From: an uncultured Rhodospirillaceae bacterium
Lineage (GTDB): Bacteria; Pseudomonadota; Alphaproteobacteria; Rhodospirillales; Magnetospirillaceae
DNA length: 44,885 nt
Direction of reading: 5' to 3'
Assembly (NCBI GenBank): GCA_903941105.1
Contig: CAJANL010000027.1
Location: forward strand, 1 to 44,885
A program made the translations under genes and the position numbers. Of this stretch, positions 20,682-29,994 are shown one piece after another (the first letter of the stretch is position 1; each line of letters begins with the position of its first letter). The notes beneath the pieces are model-generated. The model had not been told where the DNA came from, did no database searches, and saw only the letters and a program-made list of their open reading frames with translations.

Positions 20682-22958
20682 ATGGGTTTGGTTCGCTGGA
20701 CCGCGCTGGTGGTCTGCCTTCTGGTGGTCGCCATGATGCCGGCCACTGCCCAGGAGGCTGGGCGCGTCCGCCAGATCGTCGTCCAGGGGACGCAGCGTAT
20801 CGAGGTCGAGACCGTCAAGTCCTACATGACCATCACCGAAGGCGACCTCTACGATGCCGAGCGCGTCGACCGGTCGCTGAAGGCGTTGTTCAACACCGGC
20901 CTGTTCGCCGACGTCTCCATCCGCCGCGAGCGCGATACCCTGGTGGTCCGGATCGTCGAGAATCCCATCATCAACCGCATCGCCTTCGAGGGTAACAAGC
21001 GTCTCAAGGACGAGGAGCTGCAGGCCGAGACCCAGCTCCGGCCGCGCGTCGTCTACACCCGCACCAAGGTGCAGAGCGACGTCAAGCGCATCCTCGAACT
21101 CTACCGCCGCAGCGGGCGCTTCGCCGCGTCCGTCGAGCCCAAGATCATCCAGCTGGAACAGAACCGCGTCGACCTGGTGTTCGAGATCGCCGAGGGACCG
21201 CCCACCCTGGTCAAGCGCATTAATTTCGTCGGCAACCGCAAATACGATGACGGCAAGCTGCGCGAGATTCTGCAGACCAAGGAAGAGCGCTGGTATCGCT
21301 GGCTGTCCACCGACGATAATTATGATCCGGACCGTGTCACCTATGATCGCGAACTGCTGCGCCGCTTCTACCTGAAGCGCGGCTTCGCCGATTTCCGCGT
21401 CACTTCGGCCATCGCCGAGTTGACCCCCGACCGCGAGGGATTCTTCATCACCTTCACCGTCGACGAGGGTGACCGCTATCAGTTCGGCGCCTCGACCGTG
21501 AGCGTCAAGATGCGCGACCTCGAACCCGGCGAGTTGCAGCCGCTGCTGATCTCCGAGACCGGCGAATGGTACAACGCCGATCAGGTCGAGGATATCGTTC
21601 AGAAGTTGACCGATGCGGTTGGCTCCAAGGGTTATGCCTTCGTCGATGTGCGCCCGCAGGTGACGCGCAACCGCGAAGCCAAGACCATCGATATCGCCTA
21701 CGACATTCAGGAAGGGCCGCGGGTCTTCGTCGAGCGCATCGACATCGGCGGCAATGTCCGTACCCTCGACAAGGTGATCCGCCGCGAGTTCCGTCTGGTG
21801 GAGGGCGATGCCTTCAACACCGCCAAGCTGCGCCGCTCGCGCCAGCGCATTCGCGACCTTGCCTTCTTCGAGAAGGTCGAGGTCAACAACGTTCCGTCCG
21901 AGACCGCTCCCGACCGCACCATCGTCAAGGTCGACGTCCAGGAAAAGTCTACCGGCGAACTCAGCTTCGGCGTCGGTTGGTCGACCATTGCCGGTCCCCT
22001 GGCCGAAGTGTCCATGCGAGAGCGCAATCTGCTCGGCCGTGGCCAGGATCTGTTGATCCGCAGCTCGCTGGGCTCCAAGCGGACCACCGCGGATCTGGCC
22101 TTTACCGAGCCCTATTTCCTTGATCGCCCCATGTCGGCCGGCTTCGACCTGTTCGCCATCCAGCGCAAGCTGCAGCGTGAGAGCTCGTACGACTCCAATA
22201 CCATGGGCGCCGCCCTGCGCACCGGCTATGCCATCAGTGAACAGCTGCGCCAGGACTGGAAATATCAGTTGAAGCAGGATCAGGTGGAGAACATCTCCAC
22301 CAATGCCTCGCGCTATATCCGCGATCAGGAAGGCACCTCGGTGACGTCTTCGGTCATCCATGGCGCTTTGTACGATCGCCGCGACAGCCGCCTCGAACCC
22401 ACCGAGGGCTACTATCTGCGCATGAACAACGAACTTGCCGGCTTCGGCGGCACCGAAAAGTTCAGCCGCAACAACATCGGTGCCGGCCAGTTCTGGACGG
22501 TGGCCGAGAAGACCGTGCTGAGTGCCACCGGTAGCGCCGGCATCATCGCCGGTATCGACCAGAAGGTGCGCATCACCGAGCGCTACTTCATGGGTGGTGA
22601 GTCGCTGCGCGGCTTTGCCACGGCCGGCGTCGGCCCGCGCGATGCCGGTACCGGTGACGCCCTCGGCGGCACCTGGCAGGCCTTGGGCACCTTGCAGCTG
22701 CGCTTCCCGCTGGGCCTGCCGGAGGAATTCGGACTGGCCGGTCAGGTCTTCACCGACTTCGGCACCGTCGGTCCGACGGAGACCACCGAAGGCAGCAGCG
22801 CAATCAACCAGTCGCAGATGGTGCGCGTGTCCATCGGCACCGGCGTCGCCTGGAAGTCGCCCATGGGGCCGGTCACCGCCGATATCGCCATCCCGCTGGC
22901 CAAGGAATCGTTCGACAAGACCGAATTCTTCCGGTTCAACTTCGGCACGAGGTTCTAG
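20682..22958 (+). CDS. bamA: Outer-membrane assembly factor BamA
   Basis: Central Omp85 insertase of the BAM complex (758 aa). A signal peptide (about 1-23, ending ATAQ) is followed by five POTRA repeats (about 25-345) and a 16-strand barrel. The conserved loop-6 motif LRGF lies near residue 642, and the chain ends in aromatic F (FNFGTRF), the outer-membrane targeting signature. ATG 20682 follows AAGGGGG. It is followed immediately by the periplasmic chaperone gene. Confidence 0.98.
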   Translation: MGLVRWTALVVCLLVVAMMPATAQEAGRVRQIVVQGTQRIEVETVKSYMTITEGDLYDAERVDRSLKALFNTGLFADVSIRRERDTLVVRIVENPIINRIAFEGNKRLKDEELQAETQLRPRVVYTRTKVQSDVKRILELYRRSGRFAASVEPKIIQLEQNRVDLVFEIAEGPPTLVKRINFVGNRKYDDGKLREILQTKEERWYRWLSTDDNYDPDRVTYDRELLRRFYLKRGFADFRVTSAIAELTPDREGFFITFTVDEGDRYQFGASTVSVKMRDLEPGELQPLLISETGEWYNADQVEDIVQKLTDAVGSKGYAFVDVRPQVTRNREAKTIDIAYDIQEGPRVFVERIDIGGNVRTLDKVIRREFRLVEGDAFNTAKLRRSRQRIRDLAFFEKVEVNNVPSETAPDRTIVKVDVQEKSTGELSFGVGWSTIAGPLAEVSMRERNLLGRGQDLLIRSSLGSKRTTADLAFTEPYFLDRPMSAGFDLFAIQRKLQRESSYDSNTMGAALRTGYAISEQLRQDWKYQLKQDQVENISTNASRYIRDQEGTSVTSSVIHGALYDRRDSRLEPTEGYYLRMNNELAGFGGTEKFSRNNIGAGQFWTVAEKTVLSATGSAGIIAGIDQKVRITERYFMGGESLRGFATAGVGPRDAGTGDALGGTWQALGTLQLRFPLGLPEEFGLAGQVFTDFGTVGPTETTEGSSAINQSQMVRVSIGTGVAWKSPMGPVTADIAIPLAKESFDKTEFFRFNFGTRF

Positions 22959-22959
22959 C

Positions 22960-23586
22960 ATGTTGCATCAGTTGGGCGCCCGCTTGGCGCGGGCCGTCCT
23001 GGCGGTGGCGTTTCTGTTCGGTGGAGCCGGGGGTGTGGCTGCGGCCGACGCGCCCAAGCCGCCGGCGCCGGTGGTGGTCATCATCGATATTCAGATCGCC
23101 CAGCGCGATGCCGCGGCGGCTCAGTCCGCCCGCAGCCAGCGCGAGCAGTTCATGCAGCGCTACCAGTCGGAATTCGAGGGCGGCCGCAAGGCCCTCAAGG
23201 ACTCGGAAAATGATCTGATGCGGCAGAAGGCGACTCTGTCGCCGGAGGCTTGGGCACAGAAGGCGCGCGAGTTCGAGCAGCGCGTCGCCGACTACAACCG
23301 CCGCTATCAGGGGGTGTTGCAGGCGGTGGAGAAGTCCTACGCCGCCGCCATGAACGAGGTGATGGCGACGCTGATCCAGGTCACCGAGGAGGTCGCCAGC
23401 GAAATCGGCGCCAATCTGGTCATGCACAAGCAGCAGGTCTTCCTGCATTCGCCCAGCATGGACGTGACGCCGGTGGTGCTGGAGCGGCTCAACAAGCGCA
23501 AGTCCACCGTGACGTTCCCGACCCCCAAGGTCGAGGATGCGGCGGCGCCGGCCGCCAAGTCCGGTGCCAAGCCGGGCAAGAAGTAG
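22960..23586 (+). CDS. skp: Skp/OmpH family periplasmic chaperone
   Basis: Holdase that carries unfolded outer-membrane proteins to BamA (208 aa). A signal peptide (about 1-29, cut near VAAADA) precedes a short strand ([11 protein letters not shown]) and long charged helices (about 55-150), the tentacles of the trimer. The C-terminus is an Ala/Lys/Pro-rich tail not found in E. coli Skp. ATG 22960 comes right after the bamA stop. Confidence 0.93.
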   Translation: MLHQLGARLARAVLAVAFLFGGAGGVAAADAPKPPAPVVVIIDIQIAQRDAAAAQSARSQREQFMQRYQSEFEGGRKALKDSENDLMRQKATLSPEAWAQKAREFEQRVADYNRRYQGVLQAVEKSYAAAMNEVMATLIQVTEEVASEIGANLVMHKQQVFLHSPSMDVTPVVLERLNKRKSTVTFPTPKVEDAAAPAAKSGAKPGKK

Positions 23587-23590
23587 GCGC

Positions 23591-24610
23591 ATGGCCGATC
23601 CGCGGTTCTTTTCCGTCGCCGGGCCGTTCACCCTGGCGCGGCTGGCGGAAGTGTCGGGGGCCGAGCTGGCGCCCGGCACCGATCCGGCGACCGAATTCTT
23701 CGACGTGGCGCCGTTGGATAGGGCCGGCGCACGGGACGTCAGCTTCCTCGATAACCGCAAATACACCGATGTCTTCAGCACCAGCAAGGCCGGTGCCTGC
23801 ATCGTATCGCCGGAACTGGCCGAGCGGGCCCCCGCCGGCATGGCCCTGCTGGTGTCGCGTGATCCCTATCGTGCCTATGCGCGTGTCGCCCAGGCGTTCT
23901 ATCCGTCGCTGCCGCCCGAGCCGGGCGTGGCGCCGTCGGCCACCGTCGATCCCTCGGCCAAGCTGGCGGCGGATTGTCGGGTCGAGCACCATGCCGTGGT
24001 GGGGGCAGGGGCCGAGATCGGGCACCGTTGCCTGATCGGGCCCAACGCGGTGATCGGTGCCGGCGTCGTGCTGGGCGACGATTGCATCGTCGGGGCCAAT
24101 GTCACGGTTTCGCACGCCATCATCGGCAGCCGGGTCAACCTCTATCCGGGGGTTCGCATCGGCCAGGACGGTTTCGGCTTTGCCATGGGGCCGCAGGGCC
24201 ATCTCAAGGTGCCGCAACTGGGCCGCGTGGTGATCGGTGACGATGTGGAAGTCGGCGCCAATACCACCATCGACCGCGGCGCCGGTCCGGACACCATCAT
24301 CGGTTCCGGATGCATGATCGACAATCTGGTGCAGATCGGGCACAACGTCCAGATGGGACGCGGTTGCGTCATCGTCGCGCAGAGTGGCATTTCCGGCAGC
24401 TCGCATCTGGGCGACTTCGTCGCGGTCGGCGGCCAGGCGGGGATCACCGGCCATCTCAGGCTGGGCACCGGGGCGCGCGTGGCGGGGCAGAGCGGCGTCA
24501 TGCGGGACGTCGATCCGGGCGAGACGGTGGGCGGTTCGCCGGCCGTCGCCATGAAGGACTGGTTGCGCCAATCGGCTATGCTGGCCAAGATGGTCAAGAA
24601 GAAGGGCTGA
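23591..24610 (+). CDS. lpxD: UDP-3-O-acylglucosamine N-acyltransferase
   Basis: Third step of lipid A synthesis (339 aa). The N-terminal uridine-binding domain (1-100, with [16 protein letters not shown]) precedes hexapeptide repeats forming a left-handed beta helix. The text [14 protein letters not shown] and IGHNV is diagnostic, and a His in the helix is the catalytic base in the family. ATG 23591 lies four bases after skp. Start of the lpxD-fabZ-lpxA-lpxI-lpxB run. Confidence 0.98.
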   Translation: MADPRFFSVAGPFTLARLAEVSGAELAPGTDPATEFFDVAPLDRAGARDVSFLDNRKYTDVFSTSKAGACIVSPELAERAPAGMALLVSRDPYRAYARVAQAFYPSLPPEPGVAPSATVDPSAKLAADCRVEHHAVVGAGAEIGHRCLIGPNAVIGAGVVLGDDCIVGANVTVSHAIIGSRVNLYPGVRIGQDGFGFAMGPQGHLKVPQLGRVVIGDDVEVGANTTIDRGAGPDTIIGSGCMIDNLVQIGHNVQMGRGCVIVAQSGISGSSHLGDFVAVGGQAGITGHLRLGTGARVAGQSGVMRDVDPGETVGGSPAVAMKDWLRQSAMLAKMVKKKG

Positions 24611-24622
24611 GGCAAAAGACCC

Positions 24623-25084
24623 ATGGATACCGTCGTCAGCGACCGCAAGGTCATAGACATCAATCGCATCATCGAGATGATTCCGCATCGCTACCCGTTC
24701 CTCATGGTGGATAAGGTGGTGGATGTGGTTCCCAACGAGAGTGCGGTGGGAATCAAGAACGTCACCATCAACGAGCCCTTCTTCCAGGGCCACTTCCCGT
24801 CGCGGCCGGTGATGCCCGGCGTGCTGATCATCGAGGCCATGGCCCAGACCGCCGCCGTGCTGGTGGTCGAGACCCTGGGGGCATCGGCAGAAGGCAAGCT
24901 GGTCTATTTCATGAGTGTCGAGAACGCCCGCTTCCGCAAGCCGGTGGGGCCTGGCGACCAGATCCACATTCACGTGGTCAAGGAGCGCTCGCGCGGCAAT
25001 GTCTGGAAGTTCCAGGCCGACGCCAAGGTGGACGGCGTGCTGGTGGCCGAGGCCACTTATGCCGCCATGATCATGGATCGCTGA
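24623..25084 (+). CDS. fabZ: 3-hydroxyacyl-ACP dehydratase FabZ
   Basis: Hot-dog-fold dehydratase of fatty acid elongation (153 aa), sharing the 3-hydroxyacyl-ACP pool with LpxA and LpxD. The motifs [13 protein letters not shown] and [20 protein letters not shown] contain the catalytic His and Glu. Its TGA overlaps the lpxA ATG, so the two are translationally coupled. Confidence 0.98.
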   Translation: MDTVVSDRKVIDINRIIEMIPHRYPFLMVDKVVDVVPNESAVGIKNVTINEPFFQGHFPSRPVMPGVLIIEAMAQTAAVLVVETLGASAEGKLVYFMSVENARFRKPVGPGDQIHIHVVKERSRGNVWKFQADAKVDGVLVAEATYAAMIMDR

Positions 25085-25887
25085 TGCCCAATATTCATTC
25101 CACTGCCGTCGTCGATCCCAAGGCCCGGCTGGCCGATTCGGTTTCCGTCGGGCCGTTCTGCGTCGTCGGTCCCGATGTCGAGTTGGGTGAGGGCGTTGAA
25201 CTGGTGTCGCATGTGGTGGTTGCCGGCCGCACCACGGTGGGCGACAACACCCGCATCTTCCCGTTCGCCTCCATCGGCCACCAGCCGCAGGATCTCAAAT
25301 ACAAGGGCGAGCCCTCGACGCTGGTGATCGGCCGGAACAACCAGATCCGAGAGCACGTCACCATGAACCCCGGTACCGAGGGGGGAGGCATGGTGACCAA
25401 GGTCGGCGACAACTGCCTGTTCATGGCCAGCGCCCATGTCGCCCACGACTGCATTCTCGGCGACAGCGTCATCATGGCCAACAACGCCACCCTGGCCGGT
25501 CACGTCACCGTCGGCGATTTCGCCTTCTGCGGCGGGCTGTCGGCGGTGCACCAGTTCGTGCGCATCGGCAAGCACGCCATGATCGGCGGCATGAGCGGCG
25601 TCGAGGCCGACATCATTCCGTTCGGCATGGTGATCGGCAACCGCGCCCATCTCAACGGTCTCAACATCGTCGGGCTGAAGCGCCGTGGTTTCTCGCGCGA
25701 CGACATCCACACCCTGCGCAATGCCTACCGGCTGATGTTCGCGCCGGAAGGCACCCTGCAGGAGCGCCTGTCGGACGTCGAGGAGCAATTCCAGGCCAAT
25801 CCGGTGGTGATGGAAATCATCGAATTCATCCGCGCCGAGACGTCTCGCCGCCTCTGCACGCCCCATTTCGGGAGCGATGAGTCCTAA
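25084..25887 (+). CDS. lpxA: UDP-N-acetylglucosamine acyltransferase
   Basis: First step of lipid A synthesis (267 aa). The beta-helix repeats run through residues 1-190, with HVAHDCILG carrying the catalytic His. The GGLSAVHQFVRIG and MIGGMSGVEADIIPFG segments are diagnostic, and a helical C-terminal domain follows. It overlaps fabZ by one base and lpxI by eleven. Confidence 0.98.
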   Translation: MPNIHSTAVVDPKARLADSVSVGPFCVVGPDVELGEGVELVSHVVVAGRTTVGDNTRIFPFASIGHQPQDLKYKGEPSTLVIGRNNQIREHVTMNPGTEGGGMVTKVGDNCLFMASAHVAHDCILGDSVIMANNATLAGHVTVGDFAFCGGLSAVHQFVRIGKHAMIGGMSGVEADIIPFGMVIGNRAHLNGLNIVGLKRRGFSRDDIHTLRNAYRLMFAPEGTLQERLSDVEEQFQANPVVMEIIEFIRAETSRRLCTPHFGSDES

Positions 25888-26695
25888 GCTCGGCATAATC
25901 GCCGGCGGTGGCCCGCTGCCGGGCCTCGTCGCCGAGGCTTGCCGCGCCGAGGGGCGTCCGTTCCACATCCTGGCCTTGAAGGGGCACGCCGATCCGGCGG
26001 TGATCGGCGAGCTTCCCGCCGACTGGATCCGCATGGGCGAGGCCGGCAGCGGCTTCGAGCTGCTGCGGAAAGCCGGCGTCGTCGAGTTGATGATGATCGG
26101 GCCGGTGCGGCGCCCCACCTTGCTCGAACTGGCCCCCGATTTCCGCACCACCAGATTCTTCGCCCGGGTCGGCCTCAAGGCACTGGGCGACGATGGCCTG
26201 CTGCGCGCCGTGGTGCGCGAGATGGAAACCGAGGGCTTCCGTGTCGTCGGCGTCGACGAGGTGCTGGCCGGCTGCCTGGCACCCGCCGGGCTGTTCGGCC
26301 GCCTGGCTCCCGACGCGCAGGCAGAGGCCGACATCCTTCGTGGTTTCGAGGTGGCGAATGGCCTGGGCGCGCTGGACGTTGGCCAGGCGGTGGTGGTGCA
26401 GCAGGGGATCGTGCTGGGGGTCGAGGCCGTTGAGGGCACTGATGCCCTGATCCGCCGCTGCGCCGGACTCAAGCGGGAAGGTCCCGGCGGCGTTCTGGTC
26501 AAGGTCAAGAAGCCGGGCCAGGACCGCCGTTTCGACCTGCCGACCATTGGCCTTGCCACGGTCAACGAAGCCGCCGCCGCCGGCTTGCGCGGCATTGCGG
26601 TGGAGGCCGGCGGGTCGCTGGTGCTCGGCCGCGAGGCGGTGGGGGCGGAGGGCGATCGGCTGGGGGTGTTCGTGATGGGCGTGGCGGATGCATGA
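25877..26695 (+). CDS. lpxI: UDP-2,3-diacylglucosamine pyrophosphatase LpxI
   Basis: Makes lipid X from UDP-2,3-diacylglucosamine (272 aa), the alphaproteobacterial replacement for LpxH. The N-terminal domain has LGIIAGGGPLPGLVAEACR. The C-terminal domain has VVVQQGIVLGVEAVEGTDA and KVKKPGQDRRFDLPTIG, typical of the DUF1009 family. The reading frame overlaps lpxA by eleven bases and lpxB by eight. Confidence 0.96.
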   Translation: MSPKLGIIAGGGPLPGLVAEACRAEGRPFHILALKGHADPAVIGELPADWIRMGEAGSGFELLRKAGVVELMMIGPVRRPTLLELAPDFRTTRFFARVGLKALGDDGLLRAVVREMETEGFRVVGVDEVLAGCLAPAGLFGRLAPDAQAEADILRGFEVANGLGALDVGQAVVVQQGIVLGVEAVEGTDALIRRCAGLKREGPGGVLVKVKKPGQDRRFDLPTIGLATVNEAAAAGLRGIAVEAGGSLVLGREAVGAEGDRLGVFVMGVADA

Positions 26696-27881
26696 CGGTT
26701 CGCCGCCAAGGCCCTTGCTGATCTACCTCATTGCCGGCGAGCCCTCGGGCGACCTGCTCGGCGGGCGGCTGATGGCCGGCCTGAAGGGCCGCAGTGGCGG
26801 CACCATCCGTTTTGCCGGCATCGGCGGCAGCGCCATGCGGGGTGAAGGGCTGGCCAGTCTGTTCCCCATGGCCGAGCTCACCGTGATGGGCATCACCGAG
26901 GTGCTGCCACGCATTCCGCGCATCCTGCGTCGGGTGAAGGAGACCCTGGCAGACATCGAGGCGAGGCGGCCCGACGCCATCGTCACCATCGACTCCTGGG
27001 GCTTCACCGGCCGGGTGCAGAGCGCCTGCAAGCAGCGGTTTCCCCACATTCCGCGTATCCACTATGTGGCGCCCATGGTGTGGGCGTGGAAGCCCAAGCG
27101 GGCCAGGACACTGGCGCGGGTGCTCGACCTGCTGATGACCCTGCTGCCGTTCGAGCCGCCATGGTTCGAGCGGGAGGGCCTGTCCGCCGTCCATGTCGGC
27201 CATCCGGTGGTGGAGAGTGGGGCGGAGACGGGGGACGGAGCCGCCTTCCGCGCCCGTCACGGCATCGCCGCCGAGGCGCCCGTGCTGGTGGTGCTGCCGG
27301 GCAGCCGTCATTCCGAGACCAGCCGTCTGCTCCCCATCTTCGCCGAGACGGTGGCTCGCCTGGCCACGACGCGGCCGGAGCTGCGGGTGGTGGTGCCGAC
27401 GGTGGAGACGGTGGGCGACGCGGTGCGTCGCGCCGTGGCGACGTGGCTGGTGCCGGTTCTCGTGGTCGAGGCGACGGCGGAGAAATACGACTGCTTCGCC
27501 GCCGGCACCTGCGCCCTGGCCGCCTCGGGCACGGTAGCGTTGGAGCTGGCCTTGGCGGGGTTGCCGGCGGTGATTACCTATCGGGTGTCGGCCGCGACCG
27601 CCTGGATGGCGCGGAACCTGTTCGGCTTCAAGGCGAAGTGGGCGACCCTGGCCAACATGGTGCTGGACCGCGCGGTGATGCCCGAGTTCCTCCAGGAGGA
27701 GTGCCGGGCCGAGGCCATTGCGCCGGCGGTGGCGGCCTTGCTCGACGACGCGGCCGACCGTGCGGCCCGTCGCGGCCTGATGCGCGAGGCGATGCTGATG
27801 CTCGGCTATGGCGGCGACAGCCCCAGTGACCGCGCCGCGGCGACGGTCCTGGCGGCGATCGGTAAAGCGAGGGAAACATGA
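26688..27881 (+). CDS. lpxB: Lipid-A-disaccharide synthase
   Basis: GT19 glycosyltransferase joining lipid X and UDP-diacylglucosamine (397 aa). The opening [19 protein letters not shown], then [15 protein letters not shown] near 125 and VLPGSRHSE near 204, are family signatures. Its stop overlaps the gloA start as ATGA, tying gloA to the lipid A operon. Confidence 0.97.
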   Translation: MHDGSPPRPLLIYLIAGEPSGDLLGGRLMAGLKGRSGGTIRFAGIGGSAMRGEGLASLFPMAELTVMGITEVLPRIPRILRRVKETLADIEARRPDAIVTIDSWGFTGRVQSACKQRFPHIPRIHYVAPMVWAWKPKRARTLARVLDLLMTLLPFEPPWFEREGLSAVHVGHPVVESGAETGDGAAFRARHGIAAEAPVLVVLPGSRHSETSRLLPIFAETVARLATTRPELRVVVPTVETVGDAVRRAVATWLVPVLVVEATAEKYDCFAAGTCALAASGTVALELALAGLPAVITYRVSAATAWMARNLFGFKAKWATLANMVLDRAVMPEFLQEECRAEAIAPAVAALLDDAADRAARRGLMREAMLMLGYGGDSPSDRAAATVLAAIGKARET

Positions 27882-28267
27882 GCTACCGTCTGCTTCACAC
27901 CATGATCCGCGTCGGCGATCTCGATCGATCCATCGACTTCTACACCCGTCTGCTCGGCATGCGGCTGTTGCGGCGCCAGGATTATCCCGAGGGCCGCTTC
28001 ACCCTGGCCTTCGTCGGCTATGGCGAGGAGTCCGATCAGGCGGTGATCGAGCTGACTCACAATTGGGATACCGCCGCCTACGAGCTGGGCACTGGCTTCG
28101 GCCATCTCGCCATCGCGGTGCCCGACATTCATGCCGCCTGCGAGGGGCTTGCGGCTGCGGGTGCCAAGATTCCGCGTCCGCCCGGACCCATGAAGCACGG
28201 CAGCACGGTGATCGCCTTCGCCGAGGACCCTGACGGCTACAAGATCGAGTTGATCGAGCGGAAGTAG
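27878..28267 (+). CDS. gloA: Lactoylglutathione lyase (glyoxalase I)
   Basis: Metal-dependent enzyme converting the methylglyoxal-glutathione hemithioacetal to S-lactoylglutathione (129 aa). The four metal ligands are visible: His in LLHTMIRV, Glu in VIELTHN, His in GFGHLAIAV and Glu in YKIELIE. It is last in the lipid A operon by a 4-base overlap with lpxB, an arrangement with no obvious pathway link. Confidence 0.96.
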   Translation: MSYRLLHTMIRVGDLDRSIDFYTRLLGMRLLRRQDYPEGRFTLAFVGYGEESDQAVIELTHNWDTAAYELGTGFGHLAIAVPDIHAACEGLAAAGAKIPRPPGPMKHGSTVIAFAEDPDGYKIELIERK

Positions 28268-28269
28268 TC

Positions 28270-28298
28270 CTCCCCCACCTGCGGCAGGGGAGGGGGAG
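28270..28298. terminator. Bidirectional terminator between gloA and the C39 locus
   Basis: CTCCCCCACCTG-cgg-CAGGGGAGGGGGAG can form a long stem with a small bulge in the 33-base gap between convergent stops. Its symmetry would serve both strands. Confidence 0.55.
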
Positions 28299-28300
28299 TC

Positions 28301-28861
28301 CTAATACCGTCCCAGCCCGACCATGGCCGAGTCATAACCGATGCGGGCCACGTGGGACTGCGCCACATGGTTTTGCGACATCGTGTTGAAGTTGGGGGCG
28401 GTGACGTTGACGTCGGTGGTCTGGGTGACGGTTCGGCCGCTGGCGGTGTTGGCGATCAGCGACTGAATCTGGTCCTGCATGACCTGGTGGGTGATGCTGG
28501 TGCCGTTGCCCTGCATGGTGACGCCGACGCCGTTGGCGCCTGGAATAAGCGTTCCGCCGACGCCCACCGCGGTGGTGATGGCCTGGGCGAGCTGGCCGGC
28601 ATCGCCGACCGTCAGGGTGGTCTGCAGGCCCAAGGGGCCGCTGGCGCCGGTCACCGTGGTGCGGATGACCACCGCGAAGTTGACCTCGATGCCGCCCACC
28701 GTCATACCGCCACGAAGCTCGCCCAGTTCGGAATGGCCGAGGCTTTCCAGGCCGACGAACGGATCGTCGCCGTGCACCGCCGCCCAACCGGGCGAGGCGG
28801 TAAGCGTCGCCGCTGCCAGCAGCAGGGCGGAAGTCCGTCTGCGGAAGTCTCTCGTCCTCAT
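28301..28861 (-). CDS. Exported protein with ELxxxRGG processing motif (C39 locus)
   Basis: Unrecognised 186-aa exported protein, last gene of the minus-strand locus. A signal peptide (1-27, basic RDFRRR then a hydrophobic core, cut near GWA) is followed by an acidic spacer and ELGELRGG at residues 45-52. The rest is Gly/Thr/Val/Asn-rich with alternating polar and hydrophobic residues, consistent with beta structure, and ends QNHVAQSHVARIGYDSA then GRY. The ELxxxRGG motif also occurs in the 112-aa protein two genes upstream. The C39 peptidase encoded next to it could cut after Gly52. ATG 28861 with GGAG was chosen over TTG 28876. Confidence 0.8.
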   Translation of the reverse strand: MRTRDFRRRTSALLLAAATLTASPGWAAVHGDDPFVGLESLGHSELGELRGGMTVGGIEVNFAVVIRTTVTGASGPLGLQTTLTVGDAGQLAQAITTAVGVGGTLIPGANGVGVTMQGNGTSITHQVMQDQIQSLIANTASGRTVTQTTDVNVTAPNFNTMSQNHVAQSHVARIGYDSAMVGLGRY

Positions 28862-28890
28862 GGCGGAATACTCCAAGGGGTTGCGAGGGG

Positions 28891-29577
28891 CTAGAACTCT
28901 CCGAGATGGGGTAGCATGGTCGAGAAGGTGGCCAGCCCCTGACGGCTCAGCGCGGTGCCGAACGGTGCCTTGCGGCGCACCGCCCAGTCGGCCTCCAGGT
29001 TGAAGTGGTCACGGCCGGTGGTGACCTCATCGCGCACCACGAACATGACGCCTTTCCACATGGCTTCGAACTCCGGGCGCGGCATCGCCTTGAGCCCGAG
29101 GGCCGGATCGCCCACCAGAACGTCGCCGTCCTTGACACCCTTGACCACTACGAAGTGGTTGTAGCCCTTGGTGTTGATCAGGGTGATGGCGGGAACGCCG
29201 ATCTCGATCAGGCGATCCAGCGGCACCCGGTAGCCCTCGGCGGCGAGGCCCTTTGCGGCGAGGAATTGCTTCATGTCGAACAGGGAAAAGCCGAACTTCT
29301 TGATGGCCTCCTGATTGCCCACCGTGAACATGGCGCGGAACGCTTCTTCCTCGGTGGTGGGGATGCCGTAGTGGTAGGTCAGCAGGGTGGCCACCGCCGC
29401 CGAGCCGCAGGAGAAGTCGTATTGCTGGCGGATGACGCTCTTGAAGCGGGCCTCCTTGAGGCTGACGACGCCCACCTGGAAGGTTCCTGCCGAGGTGGTG
29501 AGCGTGGTCTCCCCGGCCAGGGCCGGACTTGCCGCCAGGGCCAGGGTCAGCGCCAGCAGCAGGGGGCGGTAGGTCAT
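28891..29577 (-). CDS. Sec-exported C39-family cysteine peptidase (FapD-like)
   Basis: A 228-aa protein with a clear signal peptide (1-21, ASPALA). The peptidase C39 fold follows, with Gln51/52 (oxyanion hole), Cys57 in YDFSCGSAAVATLL, His141 in NHFVVVKG and Asp157 in VGDPALG. C39 domains normally cut bacteriocin leaders after double glycine as part of ABC transporters in the cytoplasm. A stand-alone periplasmic version is the design of FapD in Pseudomonas amyloid operons. It is four bases after the 112-aa gene, whose end contains its GAGGTGA ribosome site. Substrates are inferred from the shared motif in its neighbours. Confidence 0.87.
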   Translation of the reverse strand: MTYRPLLLALTLALAASPALAGETTLTTSAGTFQVGVVSLKEARFKSVIRQQYDFSCGSAAVATLLTYHYGIPTTEEEAFRAMFTVGNQEAIKKFGFSLFDMKQFLAAKGLAAEGYRVPLDRLIEIGVPAITLINTKGYNHFVVVKGVKDGDVLVGDPALGLKAMPRPEFEAMWKGVMFVVRDEVTTGRDHFNLEADWAVRRKAPFGTALSRQGLATFSTMLPHLGEF

Positions 29578-29581
29578 GGCG

Positions 29582-29920
29582 TCACCTCAGATAGACGTTG
29601 ACGCTGGTGGCGTTGTTGAAGTTGACCAGATCGCCGGTGTTCTGCATCAGCGAGGTGATGCCGTGGTTGCCGGTCACCGTGGCGGCGCTGATCTGGCCGT
29701 TGGTTTTCTGGCCGCCATAGCTGACGCCGACGCCGCCGGTATTGGTGGCGGTCAGCGCCGAGTCGTTGGACTGGATCAGGCTGTTGTCGATGTCGGTGCC
29801 GGTCTCGGTACCGCCGCGCTGGGTGTCCAGTTCGGCCGCCGGCATGGCTTCCTCGGCCGCGACCGGCCCAGCGAGTGCGGCCAGCACCGCGGTGATGGCC
29901 AGGATGTTTCTTCCGCGCAT
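29582..29920 (-). CDS. Small exported protein with ELxxxRGG processing motif
   Basis: Unrecognised 112-aa exported protein. A signal peptide (1-22, GPVAA) is followed by ELDTQRGG at residues 30-37, a likely double-glycine cut site. The remainder is Asn/Thr/Gly/Ser-rich, and its end (MQNTGDLVNFNNATSVNV then YLR) resembles the C-terminus of the large neighbour (LNTGIGANQFNSFSINANAS then FR). After both cuts about 75 residues would remain, the scale of an amyloid nucleator or minor fibre subunit. ATG 29920 with AAGG was chosen; the longer frame to 29995 lacks a ribosome site and has no signal-like start. Confidence 0.8.
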   Translation of the reverse strand: MRGRNILAITAVLAALAGPVAAEEAMPAAELDTQRGGTETGTDIDNSLIQSNDSALTATNTGGVGVSYGGQKTNGQISAATVTGNHGITSLMQNTGDLVNFNNATSVNVYLR

Positions 29921-29994
29921 GGCGCTGCCTTCCTGAATGTCTGCTGGGGGAAAAGGGCCGGCGGGGACCCGAAGGTCCCCGCCGGGTCGAGGCA

